45,495 nt of DNA from Paraburkholderia sp. Tr-20389 (lineage in GTDB: Bacteria; Pseudomonadota; Gammaproteobacteria; Burkholderiales; Burkholderiaceae), in contig NZ_JAAGPD010000072.1 of assembly GCF_017104565.1 (NCBI RefSeq), positions 1 to 45,495 of the forward strand, given 5' to 3'. The notes under the pieces are model-generated. The model was not told the DNA's origin and did no database searches. It saw only the letters and a list, made by a program, of their open reading frames with translations. Position 1 is the stretch's first letter, and each line of letters starts with the position of its first letter. Both the position numbers and the translations under genes were made by a program. Shown here piece after piece: positions 35,226 through 42,655 of this stretch.

Positions 35226-35873
35226 ATGATCCAGTTGCATGGTTTTGCGCTGTCCAACTATTACAACAAAGTCAAGTTTGCGCTGCTCGAATTCGGCATT
35301 CCGTTCGAGGAAGTGGTCGTGCAGCCGAGTCAGGATGAGGCGTTTCTCGCGCACTCGCCGCTCGGCAAGGTGCCGTACATCGTGACGGAGCACGGCAGTC
35401 TGTGCGAGTCGCAGGCGATCATCGAATATCTGGCGGCCGTCTATCCCGACAAGGCGATTTTCTCGCCCGATCCGTGGGAAGCCGCGAAGGAGCGCGAACT
35501 GATTACGTTCGTCGACGTGCATCTCGAACTGACGGCGCGCAATCTGTACAAGCAGGCGTTCTTCGGCGGCACGATCACCGACGCCACCAAAGGGCGCATC
35601 GAGAAACTGCTGATCCACCACATTCACGGCTTCAGGCGGCTGGCGGCGTTCACGCCGTATCTGCGCGGCGAGCGCTTCAGCATCGCGGACGTCGCGGGCT
35701 TCGTGAGCCTGCCGCTCGTCGGCATGGCGACGCAAGCCATTTACGGACGCGATTTTCTGCTCGACGTCGGGATCGACTGGAAGCCTTACGTGAAGACGCT
35801 CAATGCGCGGCCTGCCGCGCAGCGCGTGACGGAAGACCGCAAGGCGTATATGGAAGCGCAAAAGAAGAAGTGA
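35226..35873 (+). CDS. Glutathione S-transferase family protein
   Basis: The 215-residue soluble protein has an N-terminal thioredoxin-like domain with MIQLHGFALSNYYNKVKFAL, LGKVPYIV (the cis-proline) and ESQAIIEYLA (glutathione gamma-Glu contact). An all-helical C-terminal domain contains ERFSIADVAGFV, the usual GST N-capping box. The active-site Ser/Tyr/Asn cannot be assigned surely by eye; Ser10-Asn11 is the likely site. AGGGAGAC precedes the ATG. It is divergent from the PaaH-like gene across 118 bp, so shared regulation is possible. Substrate unknown. Confidence 0.87.
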   Translation: MIQLHGFALSNYYNKVKFALLEFGIPFEEVVVQPSQDEAFLAHSPLGKVPYIVTEHGSLCESQAIIEYLAAVYPDKAIFSPDPWEAAKERELITFVDVHLELTARNLYKQAFFGGTITDATKGRIEKLLIHHIHGFRRLAAFTPYLRGERFSIADVAGFVSLPLVGMATQAIYGRDFLLDVGIDWKPYVKTLNARPAAQRVTEDRKAYMEAQKKK

Positions 35874-35884
35874 GCGTGCGGTCC

Positions 35885-35915
35885 GCTTGCGTGCCCGACA
35901 TGCCGGCACGCAAGC
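35885..35915. terminator. Hairpin between convergent GST and aminotransferase genes
   Basis: GCTTGCGTGCC (35885-35895) and GGCACGCAAGC (35905-35915) form a perfect 11-bp stem with a 9-nt loop. It lies 12 bp after the GST stop. There is no T run on either strand, so it may be a processing or Rho-assisted end. Confidence 0.5.
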
Positions 35916-35979
35916 GCTGCAACGCTTCGCACGCGATGGCGAAGAACCTGGGTTCGTTCGCAACATCGCGCGTGCCATC

Positions 35980-37167
35980 TCAGAGACGCGCCAGCCGTTC
36001 GAGCGCGGTGGCGAGCGTGTCTTCTTGTTTTGCGAAGCAGAAACGCACGACGCCGGATTCATGCGACTCGTGATAGAACGCCGACACAGGAATGGCAGCC
36101 ACGCCGATCTCGCTCGTCAGCCATTGCGCGAATTCGGCTTCGGGCATGTCGCTGATGGCCGAATAGTCGACGCACTGGAAGTACGTGCCCGTGCACGGCA
36201 ACAGCTTGAAGCGTGATTGCGCAAGACCCGCACGGAAGAAGTCGCGCTTCTTCTGATAGAACGCGGGCAGATTCAGATACGGCGCGGGATCCTGCATGTA
36301 GTGCGCGAGCCCGAGTTGCATCGGCGTGTTGACCGTGAACACGTTGAACTGATGAACCTTGCGGAATTCCGCCATCAGCGCAGCGGGCGCGGCAACATAG
36401 CCGACCTTCCAGCCCGTCACGTGATACGTCTTGCCGAAGCTCGACACCACGAAGCTGCGCTGCGCGAGTTCCGGATAGCGCGCGACGCTTTCGTGCGGCG
36501 CGCCGTCGTAGACCATGTGCTCATACACTTCGTCGGAGAGGATCAGCACATTCGTGCCGCGCACGATGTCCTCGAGCTTCTTCATGTCGTCGGCACGCCA
36601 GACGGTGCCCGTCGGGTTGTGCGGCGTGTTGATCAGGATCATGCGCGTCTTCGGCGTGATCGCTGCGGCGAGCTTGTCGAACGGGATCGCGTAGTCGGGC
36701 GCGTCGAGCGTGACGAACACGGGCTTGCCGCCCGCCAGTTCGATCGACGGCAGATAGCTGTCGTAGGTCGGTTCGACGACGATCACTTCATCGCCCGGAT
36801 GGACGGCACACAGGATGGCCGTCAGCAGCGCCTGCGTCGCGCCCGCCGTCACGGTGATTTCCGTCGTGGCATCGTAGCGGCGGCCATACAGGCTCGAGAT
36901 CTTCTCGGAGATCGCCTGACGCAGCGGCGCGACGCCCGCCATCGGCGGGTACTGGTTGTGGCCTTCGCGCATGGCGTTGGACACGGCATCGACGATGCGC
37001 GGATCGCAATCGAAATCCGGAAAGCCCTGACCCAGATTGACCGCGTTCTTTTCGACGGCGAGCGCGCTCATCACGGTGAAGATCGTCGTGCCGACGCTCG
37101 GCAGACGGGACGGGAACGAAGGAGTGGTGGTCATAGGCGTGGTCGTCGGATCGTGCGGTGCGTTCAT
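35980..37167 (-). CDS. PLP-dependent methionine/kynurenine-type aminotransferase
   Basis: The 395-residue fold-type I class I/II aminotransferase has the PLP lysine at Lys246 in SSFGKTYHVTGWKVGY. NTPHNPTG (180-187) and LSDEVYEHMVYDG place it near E. coli YbdL and kynurenine aminotransferases. The N-terminal LGQGFPDFDCDP fits the same group. The substrate is probably methionine or an aromatic amino acid, by family only. The ATG at 37167 has no Shine-Dalgarno sequence but a TACAAT lies four bases upstream, so the message may be leaderless. An internal ATG at residue 12 is an alternative start. Confidence 0.9.
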   Translation of the reverse strand: MNAPHDPTTTPMTTTPSFPSRLPSVGTTIFTVMSALAVEKNAVNLGQGFPDFDCDPRIVDAVSNAMREGHNQYPPMAGVAPLRQAISEKISSLYGRRYDATTEITVTAGATQALLTAILCAVHPGDEVIVVEPTYDSYLPSIELAGGKPVFVTLDAPDYAIPFDKLAAAITPKTRMILINTPHNPTGTVWRADDMKKLEDIVRGTNVLILSDEVYEHMVYDGAPHESVARYPELAQRSFVVSSFGKTYHVTGWKVGYVAAPAALMAEFRKVHQFNVFTVNTPMQLGLAHYMQDPAPYLNLPAFYQKKRDFFRAGLAQSRFKLLPCTGTYFQCVDYSAISDMPEAEFAQWLTSEIGVAAIPVSAFYHESHESGVVRFCFAKQEDTLATALERLARL

Positions 37168-37251
37168 GTCGATTGTAGGGAAAAACGGCGCGGCGGTTGT
37201 GCGTGCCGGGTCGGACCGGGCGTACGGATGGCGGAGCGCGCCCCGCGTGCG

Positions 37252-37767
37252 TCAGGCTTGCGCGGCTTCTTCGGCCGTCAACGCGCATTCGACGACGAAC
37301 GGTGCGGGCTGCGCTATCCGGAAGCCGAAGTCACGCGCGATCCGCCTGGCCATCTTCAGCACCGCGCGATCCTTCGAGACCAGCCAGTCCGCCTGCATCG
37401 CGTACGCGAGTTCGAGAAACTTCTGATCGTCGCGGTCTTTGCATTTGGGAAGCGGGCGCGCGTCGTCAGCGGGCGCGGGCTGAACCAGGGTGGACAGGCG
37501 CGCGACCGTCGCCAGCGCGGCGGCCTTGTCGACCGCGCGCTTCTCGAACTGCGGATAGTCGAGCACATGCGTCAACTCGGCAAGACACCGCGCGTCGATC
37601 AGCGCGCGCAGCGCGCCGCTTTCGAGCGCGGCGAGAATGGGGCGCGTGTGCGGATCGTCGAATACGAGAATGTCGATCCATACATTCGAATCGAGCACGA
37701 CGGCAGGCGCAACGGCAAGGGCTGCTGCAGGCGCGTTCTGTTCAGGCAAGGCAGGGGTTTCGGGCAT
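37252..37767 (-). CDS. PIN-domain protein (COG1569-like putative nuclease)
   Basis: The 171-residue protein has an Ala/Pro-rich N-terminus followed by a PIN domain, a Mg-dependent RNase fold often used by toxins. Acidic residues for metal binding are visible: Asp26 in VLDSNVW, Glu64 in CLAELTHV, Asp111/113/114 in KDRDDQKFLELA and Asp133 in SKDRAVL. No small antitoxin gene adjoins it: the neighbours are an aminotransferase and yaaA. It may therefore be a stand-alone nuclease or a domesticated toxin. The start overlaps the promoter region of yaaA on the other strand. Confidence 0.82.
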   Translation of the reverse strand: MPETPALPEQNAPAAALAVAPAVVLDSNVWIDILVFDDPHTRPILAALESGALRALIDARCLAELTHVLDYPQFEKRAVDKAAALATVARLSTLVQPAPADDARPLPKCKDRDDQKFLELAYAMQADWLVSKDRAVLKMARRIARDFGFRIAQPAPFVVECALTAEEAAQA

Positions 37768-37824
37768 TCGTTACAATCTGGCTTTCGTCTTTGACCGCCA
37801 GGCACGGTGTGCCTGAAAGCCTCT

Positions 37825-38607
37825 ATGATAATCGTTCTGTCGCCGGCCAAATCGCTCGACTACGAGACCCCGCCGCACGTCAAGAAGCATACGATCCCCG
37901 ATTTCGTCGATGACGCCGCCGAACTGATCGGCGATCTGCGCCGTTTGTCGCCGCAAGACATCGCATCGCTGATGGACATTTCCGATCAGCTCGCGCATCT
38001 GAACTTCCAGCGTTACGCCGACTGGTCGCCGACCTTCGACACGTCCAACTCGAAGCAGGCCGTGCTCGCGTTCAACGGCGACGTGTACGAAGGCTTCGAC
38101 GCGAAATCGCTGTCCGCTACCGATCTCGACTACGCGCAACAGCATGTGCGTGTGCTGTCGGGGCTCTACGGGCTGTTGCGTCCGCTCGATCTGCTGCAGC
38201 CGTACCGGCTCGAAATGGGCACGCGCTTCGAGAACAGTCGCGGCAAGGATCTGTACGCGTTCTGGGGCGCGCGCATCACCCAGGCGCTCAACCAGCAACT
38301 GGACAAGAAGAAGGGCGGTTCGCGCGTGCTGATCAATTGCGCTTCGACGGAATACTTCAAGTCGGTCAAGCCGAAGCAGCTCTCGGCGCCCGTGATCACG
38401 CCCGTGTTCGAAGACTGGAAGGGCGGTCGCTACAAGATCATCAGCTTTCACGCGAAACGCGCGCGCGGTTTGATGGCGCGCTACGCGGTGGAAAACCGCT
38501 TCGACACGCCCGAGCAGTTGAAGGCCTTCGATTCTGAAGGCTATGCATTCGACGCTCAGGCCTCGAACGATTCCACCTATGTCTTTCGTCGGCGCATCGC
38601 GGACTGA
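37825..38607 (+). CDS. yaaA: Peroxide stress protein YaaA
   Basis: YaaA (DUF328/UPF0246) lowers intracellular free iron during H2O2 stress in E. coli and binds DNA in structural studies. The 260-residue protein opens [16 protein letters not shown]. It has the conserved [38 protein letters not shown] (read in parts) and [15 protein letters not shown] blocks. Length is standard. A TACAAT at 37772-37777 is a likely -10, giving a leader of about 40 nt. The gene lies 30 bp before the M14 peptidase gene and may be cotranscribed with it. Confidence 0.93.
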   Translation: MIIVLSPAKSLDYETPPHVKKHTIPDFVDDAAELIGDLRRLSPQDIASLMDISDQLAHLNFQRYADWSPTFDTSNSKQAVLAFNGDVYEGFDAKSLSATDLDYAQQHVRVLSGLYGLLRPLDLLQPYRLEMGTRFENSRGKDLYAFWGARITQALNQQLDKKKGGSRVLINCASTEYFKSVKPKQLSAPVITPVFEDWKGGRYKIISFHAKRARGLMARYAVENRFDTPEQLKAFDSEGYAFDAQASNDSTYVFRRRIAD

Positions 38608-38637
38608 CGCCGCGCCGAACCAGCAGGAACACCCAAC

Positions 38638-39804
38638 ATGACGCTATCCATTACGAGCAATTTCGACGCCGGCGCGATCGAAGTCCTGTCCTGCGCGCAG
38701 CCCGACAACATCCGTTTGCGCGTGCGTCCGGACAGCCACGCTGACTTCGCGCAGTGGTTCTATTTCCGGTTGTCGGGCGCGCGCGGCGAGCGCTGCGTGA
38801 TGACCTTCGAGAACGCCGCCGACTGCGCGTTCGCCGAGGGCTGGCGCGACTATCACGCATGCGCGAGCTATGACCGGGTGAACTGGTTCCGCGTGCCGAC
38901 CTCGTACGACGGCCGCGTGCTGACCATCGATCACACGCCCGATTTCGATCGCGTCTACTACGCGTACTTCGAACCGTATAGCGAAGAACGCCACTCGGAA
39001 TTTCTCGGCGCAGTCCAACAGATGCCGCATGCCGCACTGACGGAACTGGGCAAGACAGTCGAAGGCCGGCCGATGTCGGTGTTGACGCTCGGCACGCCGA
39101 CGCTGCTCGACGACGGCACGCTGAAGCCGAAGAAGAAAATCTGGATCATCGCGCGCCAGCATCCGGGCGAGACGATGGCCGAGTGGTTCGTCGAAGGGCT
39201 GGTGAAGCGGCTCGTGGGCTGGGGCGATTCGTCGGGCGATCCCGTCGCGCGCAAGCTCTACGATTACGCGGACTTCTACATCGTGCCGAACATGAACCCG
39301 GACGGCAGCGTGCACGGCAATCTGCGCACGAATGCAGCGGGCGCGAATCTGAATCGTGAGTGGATGGAGCCGGATGCCGCGCGCAGTCCTGAAGTGCTGC
39401 TCGTGCGCGACGCGATTCATGCGACAGGCTGCGATCTGTTCTTCGACATTCACGGCGACGAAGCGCTGCCGTATGTGTTCGTCGCGGGCTCGGAGATGCT
39501 GCCGAGTTTCACCGAGCGGCAACGCGAGGAACAGACGGCGTTCATCGAGGGCTTCAAGCGTGCGAGTCCCGATTTCCAGGACAAGTACGGCTATGAGTCG
39601 AGCAAGTATCGGCAGGATGCGCTCAAACTCGCGTCGAAGTACATCGGCAATGAGTTCGGGTGCCTGTCGCTGACGCTGGAGATGCCGTTCAAGGACAACG
39701 CGAATCTGCCCGACGAACGCATCGGCTGGAATGGCGAGCGTAGCGCGGCGCTCGGTGCAGCGATGCTGCAGGCTATCCTCTGGCATATGGAGGCTTTTGC
39801 CTGA
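38638..39804 (+). CDS. M14 carboxypeptidase of the cytosolic (CCP-like) type
   Basis: The 388-residue protein is a zinc carboxypeptidase of the branch that includes eukaryotic CCP/Nna1 deglutamylases. A beta-sandwich N-domain (about 1-120, with WFYFRLSGARGERC) precedes the catalytic domain. Zinc ligands are His175 and Glu178 (QHPGETMAEW) and His272 (FDIHGDE). NLNREW (237-242) supplies the substrate Arg, and Glu348 in LTLEMPF is the catalytic acid. There is no signal peptide, so it acts in the cytoplasm. The substrate is unknown; ribosomal or elongation-factor tails are possibilities. A strong terminator follows. Confidence 0.9.
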   Translation: MTLSITSNFDAGAIEVLSCAQPDNIRLRVRPDSHADFAQWFYFRLSGARGERCVMTFENAADCAFAEGWRDYHACASYDRVNWFRVPTSYDGRVLTIDHTPDFDRVYYAYFEPYSEERHSEFLGAVQQMPHAALTELGKTVEGRPMSVLTLGTPTLLDDGTLKPKKKIWIIARQHPGETMAEWFVEGLVKRLVGWGDSSGDPVARKLYDYADFYIVPNMNPDGSVHGNLRTNAAGANLNREWMEPDAARSPEVLLVRDAIHATGCDLFFDIHGDEALPYVFVAGSEMLPSFTERQREEQTAFIEGFKRASPDFQDKYGYESSKYRQDALKLASKYIGNEFGCLSLTLEMPFKDNANLPDERIGWNGERSAALGAAMLQAILWHMEAFA

Positions 39805-39847
39805 GGCGCGCATTGTGTCGACGCGTTGATCGGCCGTAAAGGTATGT

Positions 39848-39888
39848 AAAAAAGCGAGGCCACGTGGAATGCGTGGCCTCGCTTTTTT
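39848..39888. terminator. Bidirectional intrinsic terminator
   Basis: A perfect 17-bp inverted repeat (39848-39864 with 39872-39888) has GCGAGGCCACG at its core, A6 on the left and T6 on the right, around a 7-nt loop. It can end the M14 gene rightward and the convergent secreted-protein gene leftward. Confidence 0.95.
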
Positions 39889-39938
39889 GTTGGTGCGCGA
39901 TGTGCCCGGTCCGTGGTTCGAACCAGGCGCAAGCGGCA

Positions 39939-40598
39939 TCAATGCGTCTTCTTCGTGGTCGACTTTTTCGTGCTGCTGCTCTTGGTCGTCACGGCCTTGC
40001 CCGACGATTTGCTCGACTTCTTGTTGCCCGACTTGTTCGGCGAGCCTTTGGTTGATTTGCCGGAACTCTTCTTCGAACCCTTGCCGCTGACGGCATGTTT
40101 GCCCTTCGCGCTGTGCGAGCCCGACGACGCGGCACTGTGCGCGCGCAGTGGCGGCACGGGATCGTTCCAGCTGAATGCGAGCATCTGCGCGCCGACGTAG
40201 CCGCAGCGGAACTTGAGCTGCGACGGATCACCGCCCGCTTGGGGGACGCCGAGGCCTTCGACGGTCACGATGCTGTCGACCTTGACCTTCTGCTTGCCTT
40301 CGTCGAACGAATCGTTCCACGGTGTGACGGCGGCATGCGCGCTGTCGAACGAACTGGGTGGGAACTCGACGTGATCGAAAGCCGTCGATGTGCTCGCGAC
40401 AAAGTTGCCATGCGCTGCGCAATCCGCGACGAGCGGATCCGCGTGCATATCGTTGATGAATTTGTTGACGAGGTCGTTGTGCTGCCCGAGTTGATCGGCG
40501 AAAGCGGGCAGCGTGCAGGCGAGCGATGCGCTCGCCAACCACACCGCTAACCGGCCGACCAACCGCGGCAATCGGCGCGGTGCGTTGGTGCGATCCAT
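39939..40598 (-). CDS. Secreted protein with histone H1-like Lys/Ser tail
   Basis: The 219-residue product has a signal peptide (hydrophobic 15-32, cleavage likely after PAFA at 34). A globular part of about 115 residues follows, with two cysteines (Cys60 and Cys132) that could form a disulfide. It ends in a low-complexity tail from about 155 made almost only of Lys, Ser, Gly and Thr (for example SGKGSKKSSGKSTKG). The globular part resembles what I recall annotated as a BspC-domain family in Burkholderiales, unverified. The tail could bind DNA, LPS or polysaccharide outside the cytoplasm. Function unknown. Confidence 0.75.
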   Translation of the reverse strand: MDRTNAPRRLPRLVGRLAVWLASASLACTLPAFADQLGQHNDLVNKFINDMHADPLVADCAAHGNFVASTSTAFDHVEFPPSSFDSAHAAVTPWNDSFDEGKQKVKVDSIVTVEGLGVPQAGGDPSQLKFRCGYVGAQMLAFSWNDPVPPLRAHSAASSGSHSAKGKHAVSGKGSKKSSGKSTKGSPNKSGNKKSSKSSGKAVTTKSSSTKKSTTKKTH

Positions 40599-40809
40599 CT
40601 ATGTTTGGTCAATGCTGTGAAGACTTCAGGCACATAAGATGCCCGTCGGCAGGAAGGAGTTCAATCCTGGCATAAATAATTTGTCGTGTCGTGGTGTGCG
40701 GGCTCGATGAGCGATAGATCGGCGGATGATGCATGGATGCGCGAACGCACGAAGAGACCACGAAGCCGGCCGAGCCAGATCGATGCGGTGCTGCGTGCGT
40801 AAGAGGCGT

Positions 40810-41484
40810 TCAGGTACGCGGGCCGCCGAGACGGTAGCGGCGCACATCGTAAGTGGTGACCCACGCGGGACGATAGACGGCGATCAACGCAGTCGACATA
40901 CCCGTGAACCACGATTCTCCCGACGCAAGCAGGAACACGCTAAAGGCATACCCGGCCGGGATCACGGACATCGATCCGTCGGCGAGCGCGATATGTGTTG
41001 CCAACGCAACCGCCGAAGCAACGGAGACCGCGATGGCCGGCGACACGAAGCCCTGGCCGAAGATGAACATGAAGAGATTGCGCGGCAGCCACGCGATGCT
41101 CGCGCGTTGCAGCAGCGTGGAGACACCGACGGGTACGGCGCCGAATACGAGGAAGGTGAGTGCGATGCCTTGCCACGGCGCGTCGAAGACGACAGCGGCG
41201 AGCCCCGTGACGATGGCCATCGCAATCAGCGCGAGGCCCCAGTCGAAGAGTGTGACGACGAGCGTCGCACCGAGCAGATGAATGACCGTGCCGTCTTCGA
41301 GCCATGCGTTGGTTGCCCACAGCACCGAGACGGCGACGATGATGGCGAGCCACACATGTTGAAGCACGGGTTCCTGCAATCGCCTGAACGGGTTCTTCCA
41401 AAGCGCGAGCGCGAGCACAGCCACAGCGGCGATCCAGCCACCGACAGCGACCCACAACGGAAGCGGTGTATAGAGGAAACCCAT
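40810..41484 (-). CDS. Energy-coupling-factor/CbiM-like membrane permease
   Basis: The 224-residue protein has six or seven predicted membrane helices and ends with a basic tail, RRYRLGGPRT. Stretches such as NAWLEDGTVIHLLGATLVVT, NLFMFIFGQGFVSPAI and IPAGYAFSVFLLASGE recall the CbiM/NikM substrate-capture family. The N-terminal His-rich metal-binding start of true CbiM is not obvious. No EcfT- or ATPase-like genes lie nearby, so the partners or the substrate (Co, Ni or a vitamin) cannot be named. The call is from overall pattern and moderately sure. Confidence 0.6.
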   Translation of the reverse strand: MGFLYTPLPLWVAVGGWIAAVAVLALALWKNPFRRLQEPVLQHVWLAIIVAVSVLWATNAWLEDGTVIHLLGATLVVTLFDWGLALIAMAIVTGLAAVVFDAPWQGIALTFLVFGAVPVGVSTLLQRASIAWLPRNLFMFIFGQGFVSPAIAVSVASAVALATHIALADGSMSVIPAGYAFSVFLLASGESWFTGMSTALIAVYRPAWVTTYDVRRYRLGGPRT

Positions 41485-41576
41485 GTCTTCATATTACTCG
41501 TTGAACGGCGAAACGTGTGAGCGGATTCCATGCCAGCGATGATTTATGTCGATTGACAGCAGATTCCTTTCGTCCT

Positions 41577-42458
41577 TTACATCGCGCCGTCGTCGCGCTC
41601 CGGGCTCGGGCGCCGCGCACCATAGGGCGCGGTTGCTTCGGCAGCCATCGGCAGTGCGGCGGAAGTGTCGCTGCCGGGCAACGGATAGCGAAAAGTCCGC
41701 TGCTTGCGCTGACGCAGCGGTACGACGTTGGGCGCAACGCGCGCGGGACGTGGGATGCGATTCTGTCCATTGCGCAGCACTTCGAGTTGCGCGGTGAGCC
41801 AGCCGTTGTAGATCGCGACAGCGGCGGCGCGGTTCGGTGCGCCGAGTTGCTGGAAGATCGTGGCCAGATGGATTTTCACGGTGCCCTCGCTGATGCCTAG
41901 CGCGCGAGCAATCATCTTATTCGTGCTGCCCATATGTACGCAGCGCATGATCTGTTCTTGCCGCGGCGAGAGGCCGCCCGTCAGGCTCGGCCGTTTCGGC
42001 GGCGCAAGCAGTTCGAGCGAGCGTGGGTCATCGAGCTGGCGCACGCGTCTGCCTGGCGATGCGCGTCCGTCGAGCGACAGCGCGCCGGCTGGGATGTAAT
42101 GGACGCCGAGCAGAACCATTTCCAGTGCGCGTACGATCACGCGCGGGTCGGTCGAGCGCGGGATCACGCCGAGCACGCCTTTCTCCACGAACGCGCGCAC
42201 ATGAGCAGGCGAGATATCGTCGACCAGCACGGCGACGCGCAGTCCCGGATGATTGGCGAGCAACGCGCGGGCGTCGGCGGGCGACATCCAGTCTTCCCAG
42301 TCGATCAGCAACAGATCGGGCTGCAGGCGGCGCAACGTACGCTCGGCCTGCGGCCAGTCCTGTGCTTCGCCGAAACGTGCCTGCCGGTCGACTTGCCGTA
42401 AGAGCGCCTTGAGTCCTTCCCTGCGTTCGGCGTCTGAGTTGAGAACTGAAAATCGCAT
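41577..42458 (-). CDS. LuxR/NarL-type regulator with a degenerate receiver domain
   Basis: The 293-residue protein has an N-terminal receiver-like domain (1-120), a LuxR HTH (about 161-221: LSPRQEQIMRCVHMGSTNKM and ISEGTVKIHLATIFQQLGA) and a long basic, Pro-rich tail. Asp53 (LLIDWED) could be the phosphoacceptor. The acidic pair is replaced by Asn7-Ser8, the switch Ser/Thr by Val79-Asp80 and the conserved Lys by Arg101. Phosphorylation control is therefore doubtful. No sensor kinase gene adjoins it. The HTH is intact, so it is likely a DNA-binding regulator of unknown targets. Confidence 0.85.
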   Translation of the reverse strand: MRFSVLNSDAERREGLKALLRQVDRQARFGEAQDWPQAERTLRRLQPDLLLIDWEDWMSPADARALLANHPGLRVAVLVDDISPAHVRAFVEKGVLGVIPRSTDPRVIVRALEMVLLGVHYIPAGALSLDGRASPGRRVRQLDDPRSLELLAPPKRPSLTGGLSPRQEQIMRCVHMGSTNKMIARALGISEGTVKIHLATIFQQLGAPNRAAAVAIYNGWLTAQLEVLRNGQNRIPRPARVAPNVVPLRQRKQRTFRYPLPGSDTSAALPMAAEATAPYGARRPSPERDDGAM

Positions 42459-42599
42459 GCATTGGCTCCTGATCGATCGGTCATGGCGGCGCGATGCCCG
42501 CTACGTTCTCGTCGTTGCGCAGCGATGCACCATCGTGTCGATCATGACAAATTCCCTGTCGGCCGGCGGCCTGTCCGAGTGGCATAGGACGAGTGCCAT

Positions 42600-42626
42600 A
42601 AAAAAGCCCCGCACGCGGCGGGGCTT
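42600..42626 (-). terminator. Intrinsic terminator of the DUF2863 gene
   Basis: On the minus strand AAGCCCCGC/GCGGGGCTT (42618-42626 with 42604-42612) closes a 5-nt loop and runs into T6 (A run at 42600-42605). Confidence 0.85.
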
Positions 42627-42655
42627 GATTTGATACGGAGAAAGTTCTGAAGTGA

